A DNA stretch of 64,000 nucleotides from Pantoea nemavictus (GTDB taxonomy: Bacteria > Pseudomonadota > Gammaproteobacteria > Enterobacterales > Enterobacteriaceae), in contig NZ_JBBGZW010000001.1 in NCBI RefSeq assembly GCF_037479095.1, positions 3,844,001 to 3,908,000 of the forward strand. Reading direction: 5' to 3'. How positions within the stretch are numbered: position 1 is the stretch's first letter; the number at the start of each line of letters is the position of its first letter. This document shows, in pieces, positions 8,282 to 17,900 of this stretch. Both the position numbers and the translations under genes were made by a program. A model generated the notes under the pieces. That model ran no database searches and was not told where the DNA came from. It worked only from the letters and a program-made list of their open reading frames with translations.

Positions 8282-9103
8282 TTACAGCGATTGCAGGAAG
8301 GCCAGTAAATCGGCATTCAGCTGTTCGGTATGGGTAACCGCAAAGCCGTGCGGCGCGTTGTCATACACTTTCAATTGCGCCCCCCCGATCATTTCAGCAG
8401 CGACTTTCCCTGTGGTTTCGAAAGGCACGATTTGATCGTTGCTACCGTGGATGACCAGCGTAGGAACGTCGATTTTTGCCATATCTGGACGGAAATCCGT
8501 CTCGGAGAAGGCGGTAACACAATCAATGGTGCCTTTCAGGGAGGCCAGCAGCGCGATATTTAACGTCTGCGTCAACGCCCCTTGTGAAACCGTTTGACCG
8601 GCGTTGATACCATAAAATGGCGTTGCGAAATCACTGATGAACTGCGCACGATCTTTTCTCAAGCCCTGACGAATGCCTTCAAACACCGACAGATCCACTC
8701 CTGCAGGATAATCGGCGGCTTTGCCGAAAATCGGAGTCACCGCGCCCAGCAGTACTAAGCCATCCACGCGTGCAGTGCCATAATTATTAATATAGCGCGC
8801 CACATCGCCGCCACCCATCGAGAAACCGACCAGCGTGACATTTTGCAGATCGAGATGCGTGATCAGGTCATTTATATCAGCCGCAAAGGTATCGTAGTTA
8901 TATCCTTCCCACGGCTGTTCGGAGCGACCAAAGCCACGGCGATCGAACGCGATAACGCGATAGCCATTCTCCGCCAGGAAGTTTAGCTGACTGTCCCACA
9001 TATCACCGTCTAGCGGCCAGCCATGGCTGAACAGCACCGGCTTACCTGTACCCCAATCTTTAAAATAGATCTGCGTACCATCCTGAGTCTTTAATGTGCT
9101 CAT
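8282..9103 (-). CDS. Alpha/beta hydrolase, cofactor-free haloperoxidase/esterase type
   Basis: 273-residue alpha/beta hydrolase of the bacterial non-heme chloroperoxidase/arylesterase group. The oxyanion HGWP motif is at about residue 27, the nucleophile elbow GFSMGG carries Ser95, and the remaining triad sits in HGSNDQIVPF (Asp) and APHGFAVTH (His). Such enzymes hydrolyse esters or lactones and show perhydrolase activity in vitro; the natural substrate is not evident. A good ribosome-binding site (GCAGGAAC) precedes the ATG. It may be co-transcribed behind the MFS gene, 37 bp upstream, which would make it the last gene of the amidohydrolase-DoxX-MFS operon. Confidence 0.88.
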   Translation of the reverse strand: MSTLKTQDGTQIYFKDWGTGKPVLFSHGWPLDGDMWDSQLNFLAENGYRVIAFDRRGFGRSEQPWEGYNYDTFAADINDLITHLDLQNVTLVGFSMGGGDVARYINNYGTARVDGLVLLGAVTPIFGKAADYPAGVDLSVFEGIRQGLRKDRAQFISDFATPFYGINAGQTVSQGALTQTLNIALLASLKGTIDCVTAFSETDFRPDMAKIDVPTLVIHGSNDQIVPFETTGKVAAEMIGGAQLKVYDNAPHGFAVTHTEQLNADLLAFLQSL

Positions 9104-9140
9104 GTTCCTGCCTTATACGATTTTGATGAAAGAGTGCGCC

Positions 9141-10766
9141 TTATTCAGGCGCCACGAGATAACGCACTGCCGGAAGTTCTGTGCCTTGATGGAATCCCAA
9201 CACACGATCCTGAATCTTTTGATCGTTGATGGTGTAACGTTCGCGCTGGCGTAGATGTTCCATCCACGAACCGACGACGAAGTTCTCAACAAATATGCCG
9301 GGCTGCAGCATGTCTTCATAAAGGGACCAGTTCATCGCGCCGCCACGCCTTCGGACACGGCGCATATCCTGCATACAGACCGCAAAGCCATGTGCATCGC
9401 TGCGGTTGATCTGATAGTGATAGCTCACCATCACCGGGCCGCGGTCGTGTCTAATCTCCAGCTCAGGCAAGGGATCGCTAACCGTGCTGAGATCGAGATT
9501 CAGATCGGGATCCTGATCCAGCCGCCAGCGCATCACTGTCAGGCTCGCCAGTAACATGCCCAGGGTGGCCACGGTAAGAGAGAGTGAGATGCTGAAGTGG
9601 GAGGCCAGTTGCCCCCAGATGGCGCTGCCTAACGTCATTGAGCCAAAAAACACCGTGAGATAGACCGCCAGCGCCCGGGCTTTAACCCATTTTGCCGCGC
9701 TACGCTGTGCACCGAGGTTGAGCGTGGACAGAACGGCAATCCATGCAAAACCGGTGAAGAACTCGAAAGCGTTAAGCAGCCAGATGTGGCGGATGAACGC
9801 CAGCGCCAGCATAGTGATAGCAAACATGATGCTCGCCAGCACCATTAAGCGGTCAGGATTGAAGCGTTTACGCATACGCGGTAATAACAGCGCTCCGCAA
9901 ATCGCCCCTACGCCGATACAACCCAGCATGATGCCGTAGCCGCCTGGCCCGAGGCCCAGCTCCCGCCGTGCCACCAGCGGCAATAACGCCCAACCGGCAC
10001 TGCCAAAGACAAAGAAGGCGACGGTACGTACCAGCACATTACGCAGCACCGGTGCGGCATGAACATAACGTACGCCTGCTCGCACCGCCGGGAAGAAGTG
10101 TTCCGGTGGCAAACGTTGCACGCTGGGCTGCGCTTTCCATACGAACAGCACGATAAACACGCCGAGTACCGAGAGCGCATTGAGCAGAAATACCATCCAC
10201 GGGCCGGCAAAAGACAGGATGAGGCCGCCTAGCGCCGGGCCAATCGCGCGACTGATATTGATACCAAGCGAGTTAAGCGCAATGGCGGGGCCAAGTTCTT
10301 CCTTGCTGACCAAATCCGGCACGATGGCCTGGAACGGCGGAGAGCTCATCGCCGCGCCGGTGCTCAACAGGAACGCGGCAATCAGCAGCACCATCGGTGT
10401 CACCAGCCCAGCCCAGGAGAGGAAGGTCAGGCCCGCCGCGGCGATAAACACCCAAATCTGCGAGAAAAGCAGGTATTTACGGCGATCAACAATATCTGCC
10501 ATCACACCCGATGGCAGGGCAAACAGGAACATCGGCAGGCTACTGGCGGCCTGCACCAGCGCCACGGAAAGCGGGTCGGCACTTAGCGTCAGCATGGTCC
10601 AGTTGACGCCCACATCGTTCATCCACGAACCGATATTCGATACCACTGTCGCAATCCATAGCATGCGGAACACCCGCTGGCGCAGCGGCTGCCACGGCGA
10701 AACGGCCACCGCAACGGCAGGTACATCCGCATCAGGTGTATCGTGAACATCATTAATCTGCGCCAC
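9141..10766 (-). CDS. MFS_3-type transporter with C-terminal soluble domain
   Basis: 541-residue major facilitator of the EntS-like MFS_3 group. About eleven to twelve membrane segments occupy residues 28-425; MFS motifs include GVMADIVDRRKYL (motif A). After the last helix a soluble stretch of about 100 residues (from about 440, with VMVSYHYQINRSD and WMEHLRQRERYT) resembles the antibiotic-biosynthesis-monooxygenase-like tail seen in some members. It starts at GTG with GGAGGTG upstream, inside the end of the DoxX gene (14-bp overlap), so the two are translationally coupled. Substrate unknown; neighbours suggest export or uptake of a small organic compound. Confidence 0.85.
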   Translation of the reverse strand: MAQINDVHDTPDADVPAVAVAVSPWQPLRQRVFRMLWIATVVSNIGSWMNDVGVNWTMLTLSADPLSVALVQAASSLPMFLFALPSGVMADIVDRRKYLLFSQIWVFIAAAGLTFLSWAGLVTPMVLLIAAFLLSTGAAMSSPPFQAIVPDLVSKEELGPAIALNSLGINISRAIGPALGGLILSFAGPWMVFLLNALSVLGVFIVLFVWKAQPSVQRLPPEHFFPAVRAGVRYVHAAPVLRNVLVRTVAFFVFGSAGWALLPLVARRELGLGPGGYGIMLGCIGVGAICGALLLPRMRKRFNPDRLMVLASIMFAITMLALAFIRHIWLLNAFEFFTGFAWIAVLSTLNLGAQRSAAKWVKARALAVYLTVFFGSMTLGSAIWGQLASHFSISLSLTVATLGMLLASLTVMRWRLDQDPDLNLDLSTVSDPLPELEIRHDRGPVMVSYHYQINRSDAHGFAVCMQDMRRVRRRGGAMNWSLYEDMLQPGIFVENFVVGSWMEHLRQRERYTINDQKIQDRVLGFHQGTELPAVRYLVAPE

Positions 10767-11175
10767 GTGACACCTCCGCTGATTCTGCGCTGAAGAGGCG
10801 CCAGCGTCCGGCGCCGGTCAGTGCAAGCGTGGTAAAGATGATCAGCAACAGCCAGCCAAACTGTCCTTCCGCCACGCTCCAGTCGGGATGGACGAACACC
10901 ATCGCTACCAGTAATACGCCGATAATCGGCAGACAGGCGAGGCGGGTAAAGACGCCGAGCAGGATAAATAGCGGACAGACCACTTCGGCAAAAATCGCCG
11001 GAAGCAAACTCATGTAAGCACCGAGGCCAAAAGGATCCTCAATACGCGTCAGTTCTTCGCTGAAATGAAATATTTTCGGCAGGCCGTGTACGTGAAGCAA
11101 CAGCAGGCAGGCCGTCAGACGCAGGAAGAACAGCCCCGCATCAATGCGGGGCGGCTGAGAGAGTGAATGTTTCAT
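10753..11175 (-). CDS. DoxX family membrane protein
   Basis: 140-residue integral membrane protein with four predicted helices (about 13-32, 55-75, 78-98, 107-127), the DoxX layout. Family members occur with oxidoreductases and in redox homeostasis operons; a specific role is not established. The start lies 3 bp after the amidohydrolase stop and its end overlaps the MFS start, so it is the middle gene of a tight three-gene operon. There is no clear own ribosome-binding site, consistent with coupling. Confidence 0.85.
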   Translation of the reverse strand: MKHSLSQPPRIDAGLFFLRLTACLLLLHVHGLPKIFHFSEELTRIEDPFGLGAYMSLLPAIFAEVVCPLFILLGVFTRLACLPIIGVLLVAMVFVHPDWSVAEGQFGWLLLIIFTTLALTGAGRWRLFSAESAEVSRGAD

Positions 11176-11178
11176 GGT

Positions 11179-13056
11179 TTAGAAGGCAAAGCAGCTGCAG
11201 CCAAGCGCGCCCCAGAAGGCGTTCTCTTCCGAAACAGGCAGGTTGGCGCCGCGCGCAATCTCATGCGAATGGGTATGTACGCCGCACGGGCCGCTGCAGT
11301 GATGGGCTTGCTGCATCATACCAACGCGAGTTGTTGTGGTGGGCGGTGCGCTGCGATAGTGGCCAGGCACCATGACGACGGGCGACCAATCGGGCAGGAC
11401 CGGAATCGAAGGCGGTGCTTCCGCGCTAAAGGATCCTGCGGCATAGACGATATTCCCGTCCACCACGGTCAGCACCGATTCAATCCCTTTAATCTCCTCT
11501 TCCGGCACGCTGAAGTAGTCTTTGCTCAGTACCACCATGTCAGCCAGCTGACCGGATTTGATCTGCCCCTTTTTACCTTGCTCGCTGGAGAACCAGGCGC
11601 TTCCCTGCGTCCACAACATCAGCGCGGTGTCACGATCAAGGCGTGCGTTGATGTCGTACATCTGCATACCACCAACGGTTCGGCCAGACACCAGCCAGTA
11701 AAGTGCGGTCCATGGGTTATAGCTAGCGACACGGGTAGCATCGGTTCCCAAACCAACCGGCACGCCGGTTTCTAGCATACGCGCGACCGGCGGCGTGTGT
11801 CGGGTGGCTTCAATACCGTAACGCTCGGCGAAGTATTCGCCCTGGAAGGCCATGCGATGCTGCACGGCAATGCCTCCGCCTAACTCTTTAATACGATCAA
11901 GGTTACGTTGCGTTACGGTTTCGGCGTGGTCGAAGAACCAGTGCAGCCCGTTGAAGGGGATGTCGCGGTTTACTTTTTCAAACACATCCAGCATGCGACT
12001 GATGGATTCATCGTAAGTGGCATGCAGACGGAACGGCCAGCGGTGCTCCACCAGGTGACGCACTACGCGCTCCAGTTCATCTTCCATACCTGGCGCCAAA
12101 TCCGGGCGTGGTTCGAGGAAGTCTTCGAAATCGGCCGCGGAAAATACCAGCATTTCACCGGCGCCGTTATGGCGGAAATAGTCGCTGCCCTGGCCCGGCG
12201 TCAGCATATCCGTCCACTTTTCGAAATCTTCCAGCTCATGGCCCGGACGTTGGGTAAACAGGTTGTAGGCGATACGCAGCGTCATCTGCTTTTTCTCATG
12301 CAGTTCAGCAATCACTTCGTAATCTTCCGGGTAATTCTGGAAGCCACCGCCGGCATCAATGGCGCTGGTCAGGCCCAGGCGGTTCAGTTCGCGCATAAAC
12401 TGACGCGTTGAATTCACCTGCTGTTCCAGCGGCAGCTTGGGACCTTTCGCTAAGGTGGAGTAGAGGATCATCGCGTTCGGACGCGCAATCAGCATGCCGG
12501 TTGGGTTGCCATTGCTGTCGCGCTGGATCTCGCCACCCGGCGGATTCGGCGTGTCTTTGGTGTAACCGACCACTTTTAACGCTGCACGGTTGAGCAGGGC
12601 GCGGTCATAGAGATGCAGGATGAATACCGGTGTATCGGGCGCCGCTTCATTGATCTCATCCAGCGTCGGCATACGACGTTCGGCAAATTGGAACTCGGTC
12701 CAGCCGCCCACCACACGCACCCACTGGGGAGACGGTGTGCGCAGCGCCTGTTCCCGCAGCATGCGCAGTGCATCAGCAATGGAGGGCACGCCTTCCCAGC
12801 GTAATTCGAGGTTGTAATTGAGCCCACCGCGGATCAAATGAAGATGGGAGTCGTTCAGGCCGGGGATGGCGGTATGACCCTTAAGGTCAATCACTTTGGT
12901 GCCTTCGCAATGGTGTTGCATCACGTCGGCCAGACTGCCGACTTCAAGAAACTTACCGTCCCGAATGGCGACGGCGTCGGCAACGGGGTTGCCACGGTCG
13001 ACGGTATGGAATCGACCATTCGTCAATATGATGTCTGCTTTACCTAAAGTAACCAT
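11179..13056 (-). CDS. Metal-dependent amidohydrolase (YtcJ-like, amidohydrolase family 3)
   Basis: 625-residue TIM-barrel hydrolase. The first metal-binding motif is in PGLNDSHLHL, and a typical composite beta-sandwich N-terminus (DIILTNGRFHTVD) is present. The YtcJ-like group hydrolyses amides, carbamates or related bonds; substrate unknown. I chose ATG 13056 because AGGAGG lies 4 nt upstream. Odd feature: the last 50 residues carry a Cys/His-rich tail (HHCSGPCGVHTHSHE, then GCSCFAF), not part of the catalytic barrel. It is the first gene of the operon with DoxX and MFS and is divergent from the isochorismatase gene. Confidence 0.88.
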   Translation of the reverse strand: MVTLGKADIILTNGRFHTVDRGNPVADAVAIRDGKFLEVGSLADVMQHHCEGTKVIDLKGHTAIPGLNDSHLHLIRGGLNYNLELRWEGVPSIADALRMLREQALRTPSPQWVRVVGGWTEFQFAERRMPTLDEINEAAPDTPVFILHLYDRALLNRAALKVVGYTKDTPNPPGGEIQRDSNGNPTGMLIARPNAMILYSTLAKGPKLPLEQQVNSTRQFMRELNRLGLTSAIDAGGGFQNYPEDYEVIAELHEKKQMTLRIAYNLFTQRPGHELEDFEKWTDMLTPGQGSDYFRHNGAGEMLVFSAADFEDFLEPRPDLAPGMEDELERVVRHLVEHRWPFRLHATYDESISRMLDVFEKVNRDIPFNGLHWFFDHAETVTQRNLDRIKELGGGIAVQHRMAFQGEYFAERYGIEATRHTPPVARMLETGVPVGLGTDATRVASYNPWTALYWLVSGRTVGGMQMYDINARLDRDTALMLWTQGSAWFSSEQGKKGQIKSGQLADMVVLSKDYFSVPEEEIKGIESVLTVVDGNIVYAAGSFSAEAPPSIPVLPDWSPVVMVPGHYRSAPPTTTTRVGMMQQAHHCSGPCGVHTHSHEIARGANLPVSEENAFWGALGCSCFAF

Positions 13057-13174
13057 AAAACCTCCTGAATGAGATGCCCGCAATAGCAAGAGTGGCCGCG
13101 GACAAAGAGATGTCCTGCCGATTTCGCAGGTTAAGGACGTGAGCGGATTATGTTCAGGAGGGCTGGAAAGCGTC

Positions 13175-13219
13175 TAGTTATACAAAAGGATAGGTATACC
13201 TTCGTATAGTTATACCTAT
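13175..13219. promoter_or_regulatory. Candidate operator between amidohydrolase and isochorismatase genes
   Basis: The 233-bp divergent intergenic region contains a perfect 9-bp inverted repeat, ATAGGTATA (13190-13198) and TATACCTAT (13211-13219), with 12 bp between. TAGTTATAC occurs twice in direct orientation (13175, 13207). This fits a binding site for a dimeric regulator controlling both operons; the FixJ-type regulator at 20606-21220 is one candidate. No regulator is proven. Confidence 0.5.
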
Positions 13220-13289
13220 AGATAATAGTTTGCCTGCTCAAAGCTTCTTAGACTGCGTCGAGACATTAACCTCAATGGGATAAAACAAC

Positions 13290-13982
13290 ATGACGACGAG
13301 CAAACTTGAAGTACTGACACCGCAAAACTGCCAGATCATCTTTATTGACCAGCAGCCACAAATGGCGTTTGGTGTGCAGTCAATTGACCGCCAGGTACTG
13401 AAAAACAACGTGGTTGCGCTGGCCAAAGCGGCCAAAGTTTTCAATATTCCTACCGTGCTGACTACCGTTGAGACCGAAAGCTTCTCAGGGAATACCTTCC
13501 CGGAGCTGCTGGATGTATTCCCTGGCCAGGATATTCTTGAGCGCACCTCAATGAACTCCTGGGATGATCAGAAAGTCCGTGACGCACTGGCGGCTAACGG
13601 TAAAAAGAAAGTTGTGGTTTCAGGTTTGTGGACCGAAGTCTGTAACAACTCTTTCGCGCTGTGCGCCATGCTGGAAGGTGATTATGAAATCTACATGGTG
13701 GCTGATGCGTCGGGCGGCACCACGAAAGAGGCCCACGACTATGCGATGCAGCGCATGATTCAGGCCGGTGTCATTCCGGTAACCTGGCAGCAGGTGATGC
13801 TGGAGTGGCAGCGCGACTGGGCGCACAAAGACACCTACAACGCGGTAATGGATATTGCCAAAGAGCATTCAGGGGCTTACGGCATTGGTGTGGATTACGC
13901 GTACACCATGGTTCATAAAGCGCCTTCACGTCAGAAGAGCGAGCATCGTACTCTGGCTCCGGTCCCTGCACCGATTCGCTAA
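13290..13982 (+). CDS. Isochorismatase-family (YcaC-like) cysteine hydrolase
   Basis: 230-residue cysteine hydrolase like E. coli YcaC. Asp20 (FIDQQPQMAF) and the nucleophile Cys118 (SGLWTEVCNN) are in the expected places. The C-terminal 30 residues (KAPSRQKSEHRTL onward) extend beyond the core fold. Relatives cleave amide or ester bonds in small molecules, for example nicotinamide or isochorismate; the YcaC branch has no firmly assigned substrate. It opens the plus-strand operon leading to the XapX genes and the multidomain kinase, and diverges from the amidohydrolase. Confidence 0.9.
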   Translation: MTTSKLEVLTPQNCQIIFIDQQPQMAFGVQSIDRQVLKNNVVALAKAAKVFNIPTVLTTVETESFSGNTFPELLDVFPGQDILERTSMNSWDDQKVRDALAANGKKKVVVSGLWTEVCNNSFALCAMLEGDYEIYMVADASGGTTKEAHDYAMQRMIQAGVIPVTWQQVMLEWQRDWAHKDTYNAVMDIAKEHSGAYGIGVDYAYTMVHKAPSRQKSEHRTLAPVPAPIR

Positions 13983-14039
13983 CTGCTCAGGCGGGCAGAT
14001 CCGTTCTGGATTTGCCTGCCTCTTTTGACAGGAGGAACT

Positions 14040-14291
14040 GTGCATCCTTTACTCATTTCTCTGGCTGCTGGCGTGTTTATCGGCTTGCTTTATGCGCTGC
14101 TCAAGGTGCGCTCCCCGGCGCCGCCCGCCGTGGCGTTAGTTGGCTTGCTGGGTATGATCATCGGCAGTTCGCTAGGGGGAAAATTGACGCACCCCGTGGC
14201 CTCCGCCGCGCTAGACGATAAAAATCGGACTTTAACTGCAGCCGAAAGGCCGTCCCAACGCCTCGTTTTACACCCAAAACAGGAGGGATAA
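14040..14291 (+). CDS. XapX domain protein (first copy)
   Basis: Small membrane peptide of 83 residues with the XapX (DUF1427) signature: two hydrophobic helices separated by a conserved turn (GVFIGLLYALLKVRSPAPPAVALVGLLGMIIG). XapX proteins are uncharacterised and often come in tandem with hydrolase and transporter genes. GTG at 14040 is preferred because AGGAGG sits just upstream; a TTG at 14025 would place that site inside the gene. The stop overlaps the next start as TAATG. The C-terminal 35 residues are polar and not conserved. Confidence 0.85.
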   Translation: MHPLLISLAAGVFIGLLYALLKVRSPAPPAVALVGLLGMIIGSSLGGKLTHPVASAALDDKNRTLTAAERPSQRLVLHPKQEG

Positions 14292-14293
14292 TG

Positions 14294-14548
14294 ATGTTGA
14301 AAACCTATGCGATTTCGTTATCCGTCGGCATTTTAGTTGGCATTATTTATGCCGTAATGGACGTCAACTCACCTGCGCCACCGGTGATTGCGCTGCTGGG
14401 GCTGTTTGGTATGCTGGTGGGCGAGCAGATTGTCCCGCTGTGTCAGCGGCTCATTAACCGTCAGCCGATCACTCTGGCCTGGTTTCGTCATGAATGTGTC
14501 CCTAAAATCAGTGGCACACCACCGCCTTCAGGCGACAAAACCTCTTAA
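14294..14548 (+). CDS. XapX domain protein (second copy)
   Basis: 84 residues, same two-helix XapX fold as the preceding gene (SVGILVGIIYAVMDVNSPAPPVIALLGLFGMLVGEQ, shown here in pieces: VGIIYAVMDV and SPAPPVIALLG). The ATG at 14294 has AGGAGGGA at good spacing; an ATG three bases upstream overlaps the previous stop. The two copies may form a heteromeric membrane complex; this is inference from tandem arrangement. A 41-bp gap separates it from the receiver gene. Confidence 0.85.
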   Translation: MLKTYAISLSVGILVGIIYAVMDVNSPAPPVIALLGLFGMLVGEQIVPLCQRLINRQPITLAWFRHECVPKISGTPPPSGDKTS

Positions 14549-14589
14549 AGAGGGATCTCAGGGAATGAATAATCATTAAGGAAAACAGC

Positions 14590-14976
14590 ATGCAGCTGTC
14601 GCAGCGCATTGTCGTTGTTGATGATGAACGTTCTGTTCGCAGTGGCCTGACTAATCTGCTTCAGTCTGAAGGTTATGTAACCCAGGCGTTCGAGTCGGCA
14701 GAGGCGCTGTTAGCGGATGCGTCGGCGCTGAAGGACGCTGCGCTGTTCATTATTGATGTTGAACTCAAAGGGATGTCGGGCTTTGACTTGTTCAGGGAGC
14801 TGGTTCAGCGTCTTGAGAATCCACCCGGCATTATTATCTCCGGCAACGGTGATGAAAATATGCTCTGGTACGCTATCAATCTGGGCGCGATAACCTTTAT
14901 GCGAAAACCTATAGATATCGACCTGCTGTTTGAACACATTCGATTGGCGTTTATGTCCCAGGCTATGCGCCCATGA
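14590..14976 (+). CDS. Single-domain response regulator (receiver only)
   Basis: 128-residue CheY-like receiver without an output domain. Acidic pocket Asp11/Asp12 (VVVDDE), phospho-acceptor Asp56 (IIDVELKG), a Ser in IISGNG and the conserved Lys in MRKPID are all present. The ribosome-binding site AAGGAAA is good. Its stop codon overlaps the start of the 1853-residue kinase (ATGA), so the two are made together; it is probably the kinase's direct phosphorylation partner or a phosphate sink. It has no DNA-binding domain, unlike the FixJ-type regulator on the other side of the kinase gene. Confidence 0.9.
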   Translation: MQLSQRIVVVDDERSVRSGLTNLLQSEGYVTQAFESAEALLADASALKDAALFIIDVELKGMSGFDLFRELVQRLENPPGIIISGNGDENMLWYAINLGAITFMRKPIDIDLLFEHIRLAFMSQAMRP

Positions 14977-17900
14977 GTACGCTGTTCCTGTCATTAAATA
15001 TTGCAGACGACGCTGGCCTGGTGCTGTCCGACGACATCGTCTTCCGTCATCTCGCCCAGCAAGGGCTGGTGGAATGGCTTGAATGCCGGCACGAGATCTC
15101 CGGTGAAACCTTCGTTCTGGCGACGGCAGCAGGCGAAGAAGCGACTTTTCAGGTTACCCAGCTGTTGAAAAATGAGTATGCGCTGCGCGCGTCATTAGCA
15201 GAAAGTTGGGCGCTAAAACCGATCAGGCACACGTTATATCAAGGGCGCTACGCCCTGATTTACCCGCCTTTCAGCTACCAAACACTGGCCGATTACCTGC
15301 ACATGCCCGCAGGAAAAATCCAGAAGTTCATTAGTCATGCGCTGCTTTTGTGCCACGCGGTTAGTAAGTTGCATCAGCAAGGTGTGGTTCATGGTGACAT
15401 AAAACCCGCCAATTTTTTCTTTACGGACGACTGTGAGGTTGTCCTCGGCGGTTTTGGCCTGGCTTTTATGGAAAACGAAGCTCAGCAGCCGCTGGGCGCA
15501 CCTATCGCCGGCGGAACGCTGGCCTACATGTCGCCTGAGCATACGTCACGCACGCCGCACCGCGTTAGTCGGGTCAGCGATCTCTACAGCCTGGGCATTG
15601 TGCTTTATGAGTTGCTCACCGGCAAACTTCCCTATGGCAGTGCCGATGGCGGCGAAGCGGAGTGGGTACACCATCACATTGCTTCCGAAGCGCTGCCGCC
15701 GCACATGCTGCGCAAAGATGTCCCACTGGTACTCTCCTCCATCATTTTACGCCTGCTGACCAAATCGCCAGAGCATCGCTATCAAACGGTTGAGGGAGTA
15801 TTGGCCGATCTCAGGCGTTGCGAGTCAAATTTGATGCCTGGCGGCAGGGTAGAGTCTTTTGCCTTAGGCTTACAGGACATGCAGACCTCGATACTTTTAT
15901 CCGACGAGCTGTACAGCGACCACGCCCAGGCCAGCGAGATGTTAGTAGCGTTTGATGAGGTATGCCGTAGCGGTAAACACTGCACGGTAGCCATTTCTGG
16001 ATCTCCCGGCTCAGGCAAATCTTCCCTGATGGTCTCGGCGTTAAAAATCCTGCGTGAGAAAAATGCGCTACTGACGGTGACGAAAGCCGACCAGCATTCC
16101 CCTATTTTGCCCTATGCCGTATTTACCTCAGCGTTCCGCTCGCTGACGCTGCATTTACTGGGCCTTCCGGCTGAGGAGATGGCGCGCTGGAAAACCCATA
16201 TTGGGCGGCTACTGGGTGACTATGCCGATTTGGCGGTCAACCTGGTGCCCGAATTGGGCATCCTGCTTAATCAAAAAGCCAGCGTACCAACCGATGCGCA
16301 CTCGCTGGATGCGCGAAATCGTTTAAATCTGCTGGCCTGTAGCCTGGTCAAAGCGTTTACGGCACCCGGTCGACCGCTGATTTTATTAATTGATGATGTG
16401 CACTGGGCCGATCAGGCAACCTTGCAGCTGCTGGAAAATTTGTTACGTTCCAGTGAAGATATTCCCTTGTTACTGGTGATCTCTCACCGCGATTATGCCG
16501 CGTTGCCTTGTCCCGAGGTGTCCGCCAGCCTGCAGCGTCTCCGTGCGGCAGCTACCCGCATTGTGGATATCACGCCTGAGCCGCTGTCGCCCAAAAATAT
16601 TGCCAACTGGCTGGCCGGACTTTTCCACGCGCGCAGCGCAGAGACGGCAGAACTTGCGCAGATTATCCATGAAAAAACCGCAGGTAATCCGCTCGCCACG
16701 CGTGAATTTTACCGTCAGGCGGTACGCGATCATCACATTACTCACTTCGCGTCTGATAAATGGACCTACCATCCGCAGGCACTCAAAAACTGCCATTACA
16801 CCGCCAACGTCGCAGCCTGCGTATTACAACAGCTGCAATTACTCTCTTATCCCGTCCGCCAGCTTTTGGGCCAGCTAGCCTGTTTAGGCAGCGCGGATGA
16901 TTTGCAGGTTTTGCGCCACATTCTGGGCATTGAGGTTAGCGCGATCCAGGCAACGCTGTTACCCGCAGTTGAAGCCCGGCTGATTGCGTTAACAGAGAGT
17001 CGCTATGCCTTTATGCATAACAGCATGCATGAAGCCGCCCTCAATTTGATTACGTCCGAAGTGAAAGACCATTTTCATCACGCTGCCGCTGAGTTCTACA
17101 TGCGGGCAACCCGCGAGGATAGGTCGCATACGCTACTGTTCAGTGCCGCACATCACATCATAACCCTCAAAAATCATGAACTGCTCACGCCAGATGCTGC
17201 TGCCTTCTGCCAGCTGTTACTGCAAGCGGCGCGGCGAGCAAAAATGATGGGTGATTACGTTTCCGCGCTGCGTTTTTTACACTGTGCCCGCGCGCTTAGC
17301 GCTGTTTCAGGATTAGAAGAGCGTGGCGAATTTCTATTTGAGCAAGCCGAGTGCGAGTTTTTAAACGGTAATTTATCGGCCGCGCTGGCGTTGAGTTCCG
17401 AGATTCTGGCCACGCCAGGCGCTGTAACGGATAAAGCCGATGCGGCCACGCTGATTGCTGAGATTCATATGCGCCAGTCAGATAGCCAGTTAGCACTGGA
17501 GACAGCGCTTGCCTGGCTGGCGGTTTTTGGTATCCATCTTGACCGCTATCCCAATAAAGCGGAGTGCGATGCCGCAAGATTGTTATTGAAAGAGGATGTG
17601 GGGAAAAATCCCTATACGCGCTTCCGCTCTTTGCCGCGTCTTACCTGCCACAAGACCGAAGCCGTGATGAACCTGATGGCCAGTGCCAGCACGTTCGCGG
17701 CCTTTATCAGTCCGCGTCTGCAGTTCATCATCCTGTGTAAACTGCTTCACCTGACAATGGCCAAAGGCATCAGTGGTGCATCAACGTTGGCGCTCTCGTG
17801 GTACGGCGTGGTGTGTGGCGATCAGTATGATGAGTACAGCCGCGGATTTGCCAGCGCATTGCTGGCGCGTGAACTGGTGTATAAGCACGACTTTGTCAGC

